Shown: in pieces, positions 1 through 6,567 of the stretch
Layout: the number at the start of each line of letters is the position of its first letter
Position numbering within the stretch: the stretch's first letter is position 1
Assembly: GCA_041301185.1 (NCBI GenBank)
Contig: JBFYSV010000204.1
Coordinates: 1-18,167, forward strand
Source of the DNA: JAQBDA01 sp041301185
GTDB taxonomy: Bacteria; Chloroflexota; Anaerolineae; Anaerolineales; UBA4823
Reading direction: 5' to 3'
Length of the DNA stretch: 18,167 bases
The notes under the pieces: generated by a model
The model's database searches: none
What the model was told of the DNA's origin: nothing
What the model saw: the letters and a program-made list of their open reading frames with translations, nothing else
Program-made: the position numbers and the translations under genes

Positions 1-118
1 CAATATTGACGATAATTGTCAAGAACTCGGGGTCCAAGCAGCGCGCCAAACCATCCACCAACTTGGCGCCCCCTACCCCTCCGGCTAAAGCTACTACACG
101 TTTATGGTATTTCCTCAT
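1..118 (-). CDS. cofD: 2-phospho-L-lactate transferase CofD, N-terminal part (runs off the window)
   Basis: CofD transfers the phospholactyl (or related) group from a GDP- or GTP-activated donor to the deazaflavin FO, giving F420-0 (or its dehydro form) and GMP. Only the first 39 codons are inside the window. After a short basic start (MRKYHKR), the protein shows VVALAGGVGGAKLVDGLAR, the hallmark N-terminal glycine-rich motif of CofD/FbiA, followed by the LTIIVN strand. The ATG at 118-116 is the only sensible start, since the conserved strand begins at residue 8. No good ribosome site precedes it; an AGGTAG lies about 13 bases upstream. It follows cofE on the same strand with a gap of about 96 bases that contains a possible promoter. 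The family call rests on this short but very characteristic motif and on the adjacent cofE. Confidence 0.88.
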   Translation of the reverse strand, partial: MRKYHKRVVALAGGVGGAKLVDGLARCLDPEFLTIIVNI

Positions 119-162
119 CCCGATTGACGATCTACCTGTCATGATTAACGCAAAACTGGCGG

Positions 163-192
163 AATATATACAGGATACCCATGCAGGGACAA
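163..192 (-). promoter_or_regulatory. Possible internal promoter before cofD
   Basis: On the minus strand, TTGTCC (192-187) is followed by an 18-base spacer and TATATT (168-163); a TATATA with a 16-base spacer overlaps it. This lies in the cofE-cofD gap, and the transcript would start near 156, about 40 bases before cofD. It is seen by pattern only. Read-through from cofE is equally possible. Confidence 0.35.
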
Positions 193-214
193 TATCTGCC
201 TTCGCACTTACACC

Positions 215-982
215 CTACCGGAATAAATCTTGATCCTTGGGGCGCAATAATTCCTTCAAGGACGATTCCCGCAAGGGGTAATTAAAACCACGCACATGCA
301 CCACCGGCGTCATTTCATCCGCCTGACCCATTACCAGCGAAGCTGCGGCTGCCAGCTCGTCCGCCACGCCAACCTCAGTGATGCGCAAGGTATAGCCAAA
401 TAAATCTTGTTTCCCTCGCAAATCCTCCAGACCCGGCACGCCCGCCATGCCAATCGCTACCCCAACAACCCCTAAACGCCAGGCGCGCCCATGCGAATCG
501 ATAATCAAGACTCCCAATTTCACCCCGCTGGCATCTTCCAACCTTTTCCTGAGCGCCCGCGCCGATGCATCCGGGTTTTCAGGGAGCAATAAAACCCATT
601 CTTCCGCCTCGTTTCCCTCACCAGCCACGTTCGAATGATCGATACCGGCATTGGCGCATATGAATCCAAGGCGGTGCTCAACGATCATTGTGCCATAACG
701 CACCCGGAGCACTGTGTTGCTCTCCCGCAAATTCAACTCGACCAGCCGGGGGTCTTTCCCACATTGTTCCGCCAGCTGAAAGGCGTACCCCGATGGCTCG
801 ATCGTTGCCAGGTTCACCAGCCGCCCCTCAGCTTTTGAGACAATCTTTTGCGCCAGCACCAGGATATCACCGTCCTGTAAGGTCATCCCGGCTCTCTGAA
901 CAGCCTGAATGATTATCTCCTCAAGATCATCCCCGGGCTGGATGAGCGGAATCCCCGCAAGAGGTGTTAAGATCAGACTCAT
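215..982 (-). CDS. cofE: Coenzyme F420-0:L-glutamate ligase
   Basis: CofE adds L-glutamate to F420-0 (and a second gamma-linked glutamate to F420-1) using GTP and divalent metal, in the cytoplasm. The 255 residues match the usual length of the free-standing enzyme, so there is no fused C-terminal flavin domain as in actinobacterial FbiB. Visible family motifs are AQKIVSKAEGR at about residues 44-54 and GFICANAGIDHSNV at 106-119, with the LLPENPDASARALR region after it. The ATG at 982 has no clear ribosome site; the nearest candidate is a GAAGG about 13 bases upstream. It lies 36 bases after npdG and before cofD on the same strand, so the last steps of F420 assembly are grouped with an enzyme that uses the cofactor. 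How many glutamates this enzyme adds cannot be read from the sequence. Confidence 0.93.
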   Translation of the reverse strand: MSLILTPLAGIPLIQPGDDLEEIIIQAVQRAGMTLQDGDILVLAQKIVSKAEGRLVNLATIEPSGYAFQLAEQCGKDPRLVELNLRESNTVLRVRYGTMIVEHRLGFICANAGIDHSNVAGEGNEAEEWVLLLPENPDASARALRKRLEDASGVKLGVLIIDSHGRAWRLGVVGVAIGMAGVPGLEDLRGKQDLFGYTLRITEVGVADELAAAASLVMGQADEMTPVVHVRGFNYPLRESSLKELLRPKDQDLFR

Positions 983-1018
983 CGATGAACCAAAGCCTTC
1001 AAGTGGACGAGTACCGGG

Positions 1019-1684
1019 TCAGCTTCTATCAATTCCGGTGATACCGATGCTGGCGGTCTTGGTGCCGTAATATTTATTCATGCTGATCAACAAGGAGGTC
1101 AGCCCTTCCACAACCACAGCATTATCCAAACCTCCGGCATAATAGGCGCGCATTCCGCCAGCATTTGCCAGTTCGATCACTTCTTCAGCAGCTTCAACAT
1201 CATCAGAACAAACCAACACAACGGTATCGATCGCCTGACCCAGGTTTTTCTTCAATGAATGGGCAGGGACATTTTGGAATGCCGCAACTACCCGCACGTC
1301 ATCCCCCAGCAAGTTCTGGGCGTGGCGGGCTGCAGAAGGCGATGGCGGTGGTTTCGGGTCGCGAAAATCTACTCTGGCGGTTGCATCAACCAGGATCTTG
1401 CCCTTGAGGTCATCTACTAACCCAGTCAATGCCTCCTTGTGGGCAGTCTGGACGACGGTCAGAACGCACAAATCAGCTCTTCGGGCTGCCTCCCCGTTTT
1501 CCATTCCCTGGATCGTGTCGATGCCCAGTTGTTCGTTCAGCTCTTTTGCCACGTTTTCGGCTTTTTCAGATTGCCGGGAACCGATGATGATCGGATATCC
1601 TTCATTGGCCCACCTTAATGCCAATCCTGGTCCTTCCTTGCCAGTTCCTCCCAAGATCGCGATCGTCGGTTTTTTACTGTCCAT
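1019..1684 (-). CDS. npdG: NADPH-dependent F420 reductase (F420H2:NADP+ oxidoreductase)
   Basis: This enzyme moves hydride between F420 and NADP(H) and so links the F420 pool to general redox metabolism. The 221-residue protein opens with TIAILGGTGKEGPGLALRWA, the glycine-rich dinucleotide-binding loop of the family, followed by IIIGSRQSEKAENVA, whose Ser-Arg is well placed to bind the 2'-phosphate of NADP. Further family features are the long central segment with VVAAFQNVPAH and the C-terminal GLDNAVVVEGLTSLLISMN. The ATG at 1684 is supported by an AAGAGGA ribosome site 5 bases upstream. It starts 24 bases after the amidohydrolase gene and precedes cofE, so it is co-transcribed with the F420 assembly genes. 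The direction of the reaction in the cell cannot be inferred. Confidence 0.92.
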   Translation of the reverse strand: MDSKKPTIAILGGTGKEGPGLALRWANEGYPIIIGSRQSEKAENVAKELNEQLGIDTIQGMENGEAARRADLCVLTVVQTAHKEALTGLVDDLKGKILVDATARVDFRDPKPPPSPSAARHAQNLLGDDVRVVAAFQNVPAHSLKKNLGQAIDTVVLVCSDDVEAAEEVIELANAGGMRAYYAGGLDNAVVVEGLTSLLISMNKYYGTKTASIGITGIDRS

Positions 1685-1708
1685 ACCAATCCTCTTCCCG
1701 GAAAATAT

Positions 1709-3067
1709 TTACGAATATTTTGGCACAAATTGCTCATAGCGTTGCCAGACTCCCGGAGCCAGGCGACGTGCGTTGGAGGCAATTGCCTCTTCATCAACAG
1801 TCAACAGTTCCCGGTCCTTCATCAAGACCTTTCCGGCAACAATGGTGGTCGTCACCATACTCTCATGGAAACCGAAGATAATCTGCCAGGGTAAATTTCC
1901 ATCTGTCAGGGGAGTATGGGGGTGATAATCAACAAATATCAGGTCGGCATGCGCGCCGGGTACAAGTATACCCAGGGGAGCATCCCTGAAGAAGCTGTTC
2001 GCTAGGGCTGCATTATTGTACACCCCCATCTCGACCACAGCCATCCCATTCATCCTGCGCGGATCGCGGTGCCAGACTTTATGCAAGAGGTAAGCCGTCT
2101 TCCATTCCTCCCACATGGTGTGTGAGAAACCATCGGTTCCCAGGCAGACCGGGATGCCTGCCCGCATCAGTGACTCAATCTGGGCAACACCCACGCCATT
2201 ATTCATATTCGATCGAGGCTGGTGGGTTACCCAGGTGCCCGTGTCGGCAAGCAAGCTCACCTCTTTGGCATCCACGTGGACAGCGTGCGCAACGATGGTT
2301 TGTGGTCCCAAAATCCCGCTCCGATGCAAACGGTCGACCACCCGCAAACCCGATTTTGCCAGGCTATCGTACTCGTCGGCCTCATGCTCTGCCACATGGA
2401 TATGGAAACCCGTCCCCCCTGGCGCTGCTTGGCGGCATTGTTCCAGAATATTGTCTGACAGAGTAAGGCTGGCATGCAACCCAAAAGTCGCTGCCAGGCG
2501 CGGGTTGGCAGAGTTTTCACTATCTAATTTCTTGATAAAGCGAACATTCTCCTGGATTCCAGCCCGAGCTTTCTGCTCGCCATCCCGATCGGTAACCTCA
2601 TAACACAGCACTGTTCGCAAGCCTGCCCGGTCGACGACATCGGCAATGATGTCCAATGAGCCATCGATGGCGTTAGGTGAGGCATGGTGGTCGACCAGGG
2701 TGGTTGTCCCGTGCTTGATCGCATCCACCATCATCACTTCTGCCGAAGCCCGGATATCCTCGGGGGTTAAGGATTTATCCAACGGCCACCACAGCTTTTG
2801 CAATATTTCTGGGAAGTCTTTCGGTGCAGGACCCGGGATTGCCAGACCCCGGGCAAAAGCCCCGTAGAAATGGGTGTGGGCGCAAATATTTCCTGGCATG
2901 ACATATTGCCCAGCCGCATCCAGCCGTTCTTCCTCTGGATGCTGTGCAACCAGATCGGATTCTGGTCCCATCGCACGGATTTTACCTTCTGCAAGGTATA
3001 TGGCCCATCCCTCTAGTACCTGATTGGGAATTTCCCAGGTGATCAGTTTGGCGTTGGTAATCAGCAT
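1709..3067 (-). CDS. ssnA: SsnA-like amidohydrolase (aminohydrolase of the ADA/guanine deaminase superfamily)
   Basis: The 452-residue protein belongs to the metal-dependent amidohydrolases that deaminate purine or pyrimidine bases and nucleosides. The metal site is complete: H-T-H at about residues 64-66, H224 in FHIHVAEHE, H261 in VAHAVH, and D312 in LGTDG. It follows E. coli SsnA closely in landmarks such as MPG-CAHTHFYGAFARG, LWWPLDKSL, VDHHASP, and RSNMNNGVG near residue 290. The ATG has a strong AGGAG ribosome site 5 bases upstream, and the gene begins 12 bases after the phosphatase gene. SsnA substrates are not firmly known; in E. coli it sits with selenium-linked molybdenum hydroxylase genes. 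Here its partners are F420 genes, so an activity on a purine- or deazaflavin-related compound is only a guess. A guanine or 5'-deoxyadenosine/SAH-type deaminase is a less likely alternative. Confidence 0.8.
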   Translation of the reverse strand: MLITNAKLITWEIPNQVLEGWAIYLAEGKIRAMGPESDLVAQHPEEERLDAAGQYVMPGNICAHTHFYGAFARGLAIPGPAPKDFPEILQKLWWPLDKSLTPEDIRASAEVMMVDAIKHGTTTLVDHHASPNAIDGSLDIIADVVDRAGLRTVLCYEVTDRDGEQKARAGIQENVRFIKKLDSENSANPRLAATFGLHASLTLSDNILEQCRQAAPGGTGFHIHVAEHEADEYDSLAKSGLRVVDRLHRSGILGPQTIVAHAVHVDAKEVSLLADTGTWVTHQPRSNMNNGVGVAQIESLMRAGIPVCLGTDGFSHTMWEEWKTAYLLHKVWHRDPRRMNGMAVVEMGVYNNAALANSFFRDAPLGILVPGAHADLIFVDYHPHTPLTDGNLPWQIIFGFHESMVTTTIVAGKVLMKDRELLTVDEEAIASNARRLAPGVWQRYEQFVPKYS

Positions 3068-3079
3068 ATCAACTCCTGT

Positions 3080-3559
3080 CTAGAAATCGATCACAAGTTG
3101 CCTTTGATAATCAGTCTCAACTGCCCCAGGGACGTATTTTCGCACCCAGGCAATCGCCTGTTCCCCGTCTGTGTGAAAAACTTGTTTTGCCATGCAAGCC
3201 AGCATCATCCCCGTCCGGCCAATGCCGCCTGAACAATGGATGGCAATATTTTTGCCTTGCCTTACCAGATCTAAGGCCTCTGTTACGGTCTGCTTTAGCA
3301 CTTTTGGATCCGGAATATCATAATCCTGGATGGGTAGGTGTAGCAATCCCATTCCTTGCTTTAGATAAAGTTTTCGTAGATCGCGCCCGCTTTTTTCTAA
3401 GATTTCGCTGGTTTCCACCAGGATAACCACAGTTGAAATATCGGCATCCAGGTAAGCAGGGTAGACTTTTCCCTCCTGATCGTATAATCCAAAAGGCATC
3501 GCACTCCGATAGACCTTGCCGGTCAATCCAAACGGGAGTTCTGTTATTGAAGTTGACAT
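3080..3559 (-). CDS. Dual-specificity / protein-tyrosine-phosphatase-like protein
   Basis: This is a cysteine-based phosphatase of about 159 residues. The signature loop C-x5-R is intact in IHCSGGIGRTG, with Cys109 and Arg115, and an aspartate suited to act as general acid lies in PIQDYDIPD (Asp79 or Asp81). The arrangement resembles small single-domain dual-specificity phosphatases such as the CDKN3-like group. The reading frame is open upstream to 3736, but that part overlaps the NUDIX gene. The conserved fold begins near MSTSITELPFGL, so I start at the ATG at 3559, 16 bases after the NUDIX stop. Its ribosome site is weak (GGAAA), which suggests translation coupled to the gene before it. 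The substrate could be a phosphoprotein, a nucleotide or an inositol-like phosphate, and the sequence does not decide. It stands between a NUDIX hydrolase and an amidohydrolase. Confidence 0.78.
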   Translation of the reverse strand: MSTSITELPFGLTGKVYRSAMPFGLYDQEGKVYPAYLDADISTVVILVETSEILEKSGRDLRKLYLKQGMGLLHLPIQDYDIPDPKVLKQTVTEALDLVRQGKNIAIHCSGGIGRTGMMLACMAKQVFHTDGEQAIAWVRKYVPGAVETDYQRQLVIDF

Positions 3560-3575
3560 TCGCAAGATTTCCGTC

Positions 3576-4190
3576 TCAATCGAAAACGGTGACAATATCC
3601 GGTTGATCCAAGGCATTGAATGCGTCCAGGATATGATGGGGTTTCGTTCTTTCGCCAGATAATATCCCAGGAATTGATTGCCGGCTGAAAAACGCGACCT
3701 CAGATGTCTCGCTGCTCGGACGGGGTTCCCCTCCAAGGATATCGCACAGAAAAACTATCTTGAAAGCATGGAATATTTCAAGCGGCCCGGTACGATTGGC
3801 ATCGTACACGCCGATCACCTTGCGTGCTTTAACCCGGAAACCGGCTTCCTCCCATACCTCCCGCTCGGCAGCCTGGGACGGGATATCCCCAACATCCGCC
3901 CACCCCCCTGGCATCGTCCAGCCTCCATCCTGTATCTCGCGAACCAGCAACAGCTCGCCGTTTCGAAAGACCGCCCCGCGCACATCAACCCGGGGTGTTG
4001 CATACCCCACCTGGCAGTTGAAGATATCCAATATCTGTGGGTATGGCTTTCCACTATGCTCAGCTACGATCTCAGCAGCAATTTCAGTCAACCTGCGGTA
4101 ACGATCTCGCTGGTATTCGTTTTCCGCGTAATGCAAGCCGGTCTGGGCTAATGCCTGGAGCTCCCGCGCCCATTCCAACCACTGAGGCAT
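3576..4190 (-). CDS. NUDIX hydrolase with helical N-terminal domain
   Basis: NUDIX enzymes cleave nucleoside diphosphates linked to another group. Residues 1-55 form a helical region (MPQWLEWARELQALAQ onward) typical of the N-terminal extension found in YjhB-like NUDIX proteins. The NUDIX fold follows from about residue 66. The box reads G96-x5-D102-x7-R110-E-V-W-E-E-A-G-F118: the REVWEEAGF half is perfect, while Asp stands where the classic box has Glu. The GGWADVGD form is common in this subfamily, so activity is probably kept. The frame is open to 4244, but the ATG at 4190 has an AGGTGA ribosome site 7 bases upstream and starts the conserved helix, so I use it. It appears to be the first intact gene of the F420 operon. 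The substrate is unknown; ADP-ribose-like compounds or other NDP-X are possible. Confidence 0.85.
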   Translation of the reverse strand: MPQWLEWARELQALAQTGLHYAENEYQRDRYRRLTEIAAEIVAEHSGKPYPQILDIFNCQVGYATPRVDVRGAVFRNGELLLVREIQDGGWTMPGGWADVGDIPSQAAEREVWEEAGFRVKARKVIGVYDANRTGPLEIFHAFKIVFLCDILGGEPRPSSETSEVAFFSRQSIPGILSGERTKPHHILDAFNALDQPDIVTVFD

Positions 4191-4225
4191 GCCCGCTTCA
4201 CCTGCTTTAGAGTTTTCTCTTGATT

Positions 4226-4438
4226 TCACAGCTTTTCCTGGCAAAATTCCAGCGTGGTGATTTCGGTCACCAAATTGATGCTGACTACTGTATCAACCGG
4301 GGAACGGAGCTCTTGCTGCAGTTTCAGGGGTAAACAAGTACCGCCTGCAATCAAGCGTGCGTCTACCAGCGCTCTATCAAGCGCCTTCAGAGTATCCATT
4401 GGGGATTGGGCAAAGTGGTAGTGTTTCCAAATAGTCAT
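4226..4438 (-). pseudogene. Truncated FAD-binding (medium) subunit of a xanthine dehydrogenase / CO dehydrogenase-type enzyme
   Basis: The 70-residue product matches the start of the FAD-binding subunit of molybdenum hydroxylases (CoxM/XdhB/YgfM type, normally about 280-300 residues). It begins MTIWKHYHFAQSPMDTLKAL and then shows DARLIAGGTCLPLKLQQ, the FAD-binding AGGT loop, followed by VDTVVSINLVTEITTLE, where the family has VDT-hydrophobic-D-IP-L. It stops at a TGA directly after EKL, where intact members continue with a (L)RIGALVT-type strand. Neither the continuation past the TGA nor the other frames restore that strand, so the rest appears deleted. A weak AGAGGA lies about 11 bases before the ATG. 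In E. coli the homologous ygfM lies next to ssnA, as does this fragment (two genes away), which supports a relic of a lost enzyme. A short functional peptide is unlikely. Confidence 0.65.
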
Positions 4439-4563
4439 GGATCGGCGTGTTCCTCTGCAGCCAGCTATTCGAACGGCGGCACTTTTCGACGGGTATACAC
4501 GATTTAGATTCGCCCCGACGCCGCCCCAGAATTACCGGGACGACCACCGATCCAGGCCAAGAT

Positions 4564-4593
4564 ATTTTAACATGGATTCGACCTGATAGACCA
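4564..4593 (-). promoter_or_regulatory. Weak candidate promoter for the minus-strand NUDIX-cof operon
   Basis: On the minus strand a TAAAAT (4569-4564) follows a TTGGTC with a 19-base spacer. The spacer is long, so this is a weak match. It lies in the 228-base gap between the divergent FAD-subunit fragment and the prenyltransferase gene, where a promoter for the left block would be expected. I see nothing else in this gap except the divergent promoter of the prenyltransferase. Confidence 0.25.
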
Positions 4594-4631
4594 AGAATCA
4601 GATTTAGTGTGGAGGAAATCACTGCGATACC

Positions 4632-4667
4632 TTTTCCCTCTAACAAACTCATGCTATCATTACCGCG
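4632..4667 (+). promoter_or_regulatory. Extended -10 promoter of the prenyltransferase operon, apparently leaderless
   Basis: An extended -10 element, TGCTATCAT, has its hexamer TATCAT at 4655-4660. The expected transcription start, about 7 bases downstream, falls on 4667, which is the G of the GTG start codon of the next gene. The -35 region (TTTTCC at 4632-4637, 17-base spacer) is poor, which fits an extended -10 promoter. There is no Shine-Dalgarno sequence before the GTG. Together these point to a leaderless transcript. Confidence 0.5.
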
Positions 4668-5554
4668 TGATTTTTCCCACGCTAAAAGCCCTGATAAAAG
4701 CCATGCGACCACGCCAATGGACAAAAAATGTGGTCCTGTTTGCCGCCCTGGTATTTGACCAGCAGCTAACCGTTGGAAATTTACCTGCTGTCCTGCGGAC
4801 AACTGCTGGTTTCTTGATATTCTGCCTGTTGTCGGGGGTGGTTTATATCATTAACGATATCGCTGACGTAGAGGCGGACCGGCAACATCCCGATAAACGC
4901 CGGCGCCCGATCGCTTCCGGGAAACTGCCCATCTCGGTCGCGCGCACATTTGTAGTAATTGTACTCGTAGTGATTATTCCTCTTTCGGTGCTTCTTTCTC
5001 CCGCTTTTGCAGCCATTGCCATTTCTTATTTGCTTCTCAACCTGGCTTATTCGTTACGAATCAAGCACATCCCGCTGCTAGATGTGTTCGCTATCGCCCT
5101 GGGATTTGTGCTCAGAGTGGCAGCAGGGGTTGTCCTAATCGATGTGGCTCGGTTTTCACCCTGGCTGTATGTAGTAACAACCCTTGGCTCCCTATACCTG
5201 GGATTTGGTAAACGCCGGGCTGAGCTCGCCCTCCTGGCAGATGGTGCCAACTCCCACAGGCGAGTGTTGGAAGGTTATACCCTGCCTCTGTTGGACCAGC
5301 TAATCACCATTGTCTCCAGCACAACCATTGTTGCGTACAGCCTGTATACCTTCTCGGCTCCCAATCTACCCGAGAACCACATCATGATGCTGACGATCCC
5401 GTTTGTCATGTATGGTATCTTTCGCTATCTATATTTAATCCAGGTAAAGCACAGTGGAGGCGCCCCAGAGGATGTTTTGCTATCAGATCGGCCCTTACAG
5501 GCATCGATTATCCTATGGGGAATATCCGTGCTGGTAGTTTTTTACGTTGTCTAG
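4667..5554 (+). CDS. UbiA-family prenyltransferase, decaprenyl-phosphate phosphoribosyltransferase (DPPR synthase) type
   Basis: This is an integral membrane enzyme of about 295 residues with several hydrophobic spans. It carries the first Asp-rich motif as NDIADVEADRQHPDKRRRPI and the RPRQWTKN start, both typical of the branch that includes mycobacterial Rv3806c, which moves phosphoribose from PRPP to a polyprenyl phosphate. The second half has YSLRIKHIPLLDVFAIALGF and LGFGKRRAELALL, also like that branch rather than quinone-forming UbiA. The frame is open from 4607, but the conserved region begins near VIFPTLKALIKAMRPRQW, and the GTG at 4667 sits exactly where a leaderless transcript would begin. 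It is the first gene of a plus-strand run with mevalonate kinase and isopentenyl phosphate kinase, which would supply prenyl units. The exact lipid acceptor, and whether the product feeds pentose-lipid glycosylation, are inferred from the family. Confidence 0.82.
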   Translation: MIFPTLKALIKAMRPRQWTKNVVLFAALVFDQQLTVGNLPAVLRTTAGFLIFCLLSGVVYIINDIADVEADRQHPDKRRRPIASGKLPISVARTFVVIVLVVIIPLSVLLSPAFAAIAISYLLLNLAYSLRIKHIPLLDVFAIALGFVLRVAAGVVLIDVARFSPWLYVVTTLGSLYLGFGKRRAELALLADGANSHRRVLEGYTLPLLDQLITIVSSTTIVAYSLYTFSAPNLPENHIMMLTIPFVMYGIFRYLYLIQVKHSGGAPEDVLLSDRPLQASIILWGISVLVVFYVV

Positions 5555-5589
5555 CTTCTGAAAATCGGCGATCACCCCCGCGCTTTCCT

Positions 5590-6543
5590 ATGCCTGCGCT
5601 GTCTGCTTCTGCCCCCGGTAAAATTATCCTGCTCGGAGAGCACGCAGTTGTCCACGGGCGACCGGCAATCGCAGTGCCAGTCACACAGGTGCAGGCAAAA
5701 GCCATCATCCAGGCTAATCCTTCCGGTGAGCGCGGCAACATCCAAATTGTAGCTCCGGCTATCGGCTTAGACGCAGAATACCACACACTGGAAGACCAGC
5801 ACCCAATTCGGGCAACGATCCAACTCACTTTACAGGCAATACAACTTACTCGCGTACCTGCCTGCACGTTGCGGATAACCTCCACCATCCCAGTCGCCTC
5901 TGGTTTAGGATCAGGGGCAGCGGTAGCTGTAGCAGTGATCCGGGTCCTATCCACTTTTCTGGGCAAGCCTTTGAATGACCAGCAAGTATCCTCGCTCGCA
6001 TTTGATATCGAGAAAATCCACCACGGGACGCCGTCCGGCATCGATAATAGCGTGGTAACATTAAATAAGCCAATTTACTTCTTACGCGGTCATCCCATCG
6101 AAACGTTACAAGTGCCACGACCATTTATGCTGGTTATCGGTAATACCGGTATCGCCAGTCCAACCTCACTGACCGTTCAGGATGTGCACTTAGCCTGGCA
6201 GGAAAATCCGAAACGGGTTGATGCGATCTTTGACGAGATCGCACACAACACTCAACAAGCACGCACAAGGATAGAAACTGGAGATTCCGATTCTATCGGA
6301 CCCTTCTTATCCCGAACCCACCATCTTCTCACCGAGCTGGGTGTCTCTTGCAGCGAGCTAGATTACCTGGTACAAGCGGCTTTGAATGCCGGGGCGTCTG
6401 GGGCCAAACTCTCTGGCGGTGGGCGGGGCGGCAATATGATTGCCCTGGTCTCAAACGACAAAGCCAGCCTGGTCATCCAGGCTCTCCTGGAGGCGGGAGC
6501 GGCATCAACCATATCCACCATTGTGAGACAACACTCAACCTGA
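5590..6543 (+). CDS. mvk: Mevalonate kinase (GHMP kinase family)
   Basis: The enzyme phosphorylates mevalonate to 5-phosphomevalonate with ATP. The 317-residue protein has all three GHMP motifs: APGKIILLGEHAVVHG at about 8-23, the phosphate-binding loop PVASGLGSGAAVAVA at 101-115, and KLSGGGRGGNMIAL near 273-286. HHGTPSGIDNSV at 144-155 is the mevalonate kinase form, with the catalytic-type aspartate. The frame is open to 5515, but the fold begins at residue 4 of the ATG at 5590. No Shine-Dalgarno sequence precedes this ATG, which lies 35 bases after the previous gene. Followed by isopentenyl phosphate kinase, it suggests the archaeal-like branch in which phosphomevalonate is decarboxylated before the second phosphorylation. 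The decarboxylase is not in this window. Phosphomevalonate kinase is a less likely alternative. Confidence 0.9.
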   Translation: MPALSASAPGKIILLGEHAVVHGRPAIAVPVTQVQAKAIIQANPSGERGNIQIVAPAIGLDAEYHTLEDQHPIRATIQLTLQAIQLTRVPACTLRITSTIPVASGLGSGAAVAVAVIRVLSTFLGKPLNDQQVSSLAFDIEKIHHGTPSGIDNSVVTLNKPIYFLRGHPIETLQVPRPFMLVIGNTGIASPTSLTVQDVHLAWQENPKRVDAIFDEIAHNTQQARTRIETGDSDSIGPFLSRTHHLLTELGVSCSELDYLVQAALNAGASGAKLSGGGRGGNMIALVSNDKASLVIQALLEAGAASTISTIVRQHST

Positions 6544-6567
6544 ACCACCAATTGACTTTTACCCAAT

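Noticed and set aside
2115..2603. 162-codon plus-strand frame inside the amidohydrolase gene
   Set aside because: Antisense to a complete conserved gene, with no domain or start signals.
4226..4228. TGA ending the FAD-subunit fragment as a possible selenocysteine codon, given the selenium link of SsnA loci
   Set aside because: Reading through gives NQEKTLKQVKR, unlike the expected strand of the family, and runs out of frame into the NUDIX start. Truncation is simpler.
4377..4802. 141-codon minus-strand frame spanning the divergent gap and the 5' end of the prenyltransferase
   Set aside because: No recognisable domain, and it overlaps both the FAD-subunit fragment and the prenyltransferase start in other frames. 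Its CIPVEKC stretch does not match a [2Fe-2S] subunit motif.
5508..6041. 177-codon minus-strand frame over the mevalonate kinase gene
   Set aside because: Shadow of the coding strand; the plus strand carries all GHMP motifs.
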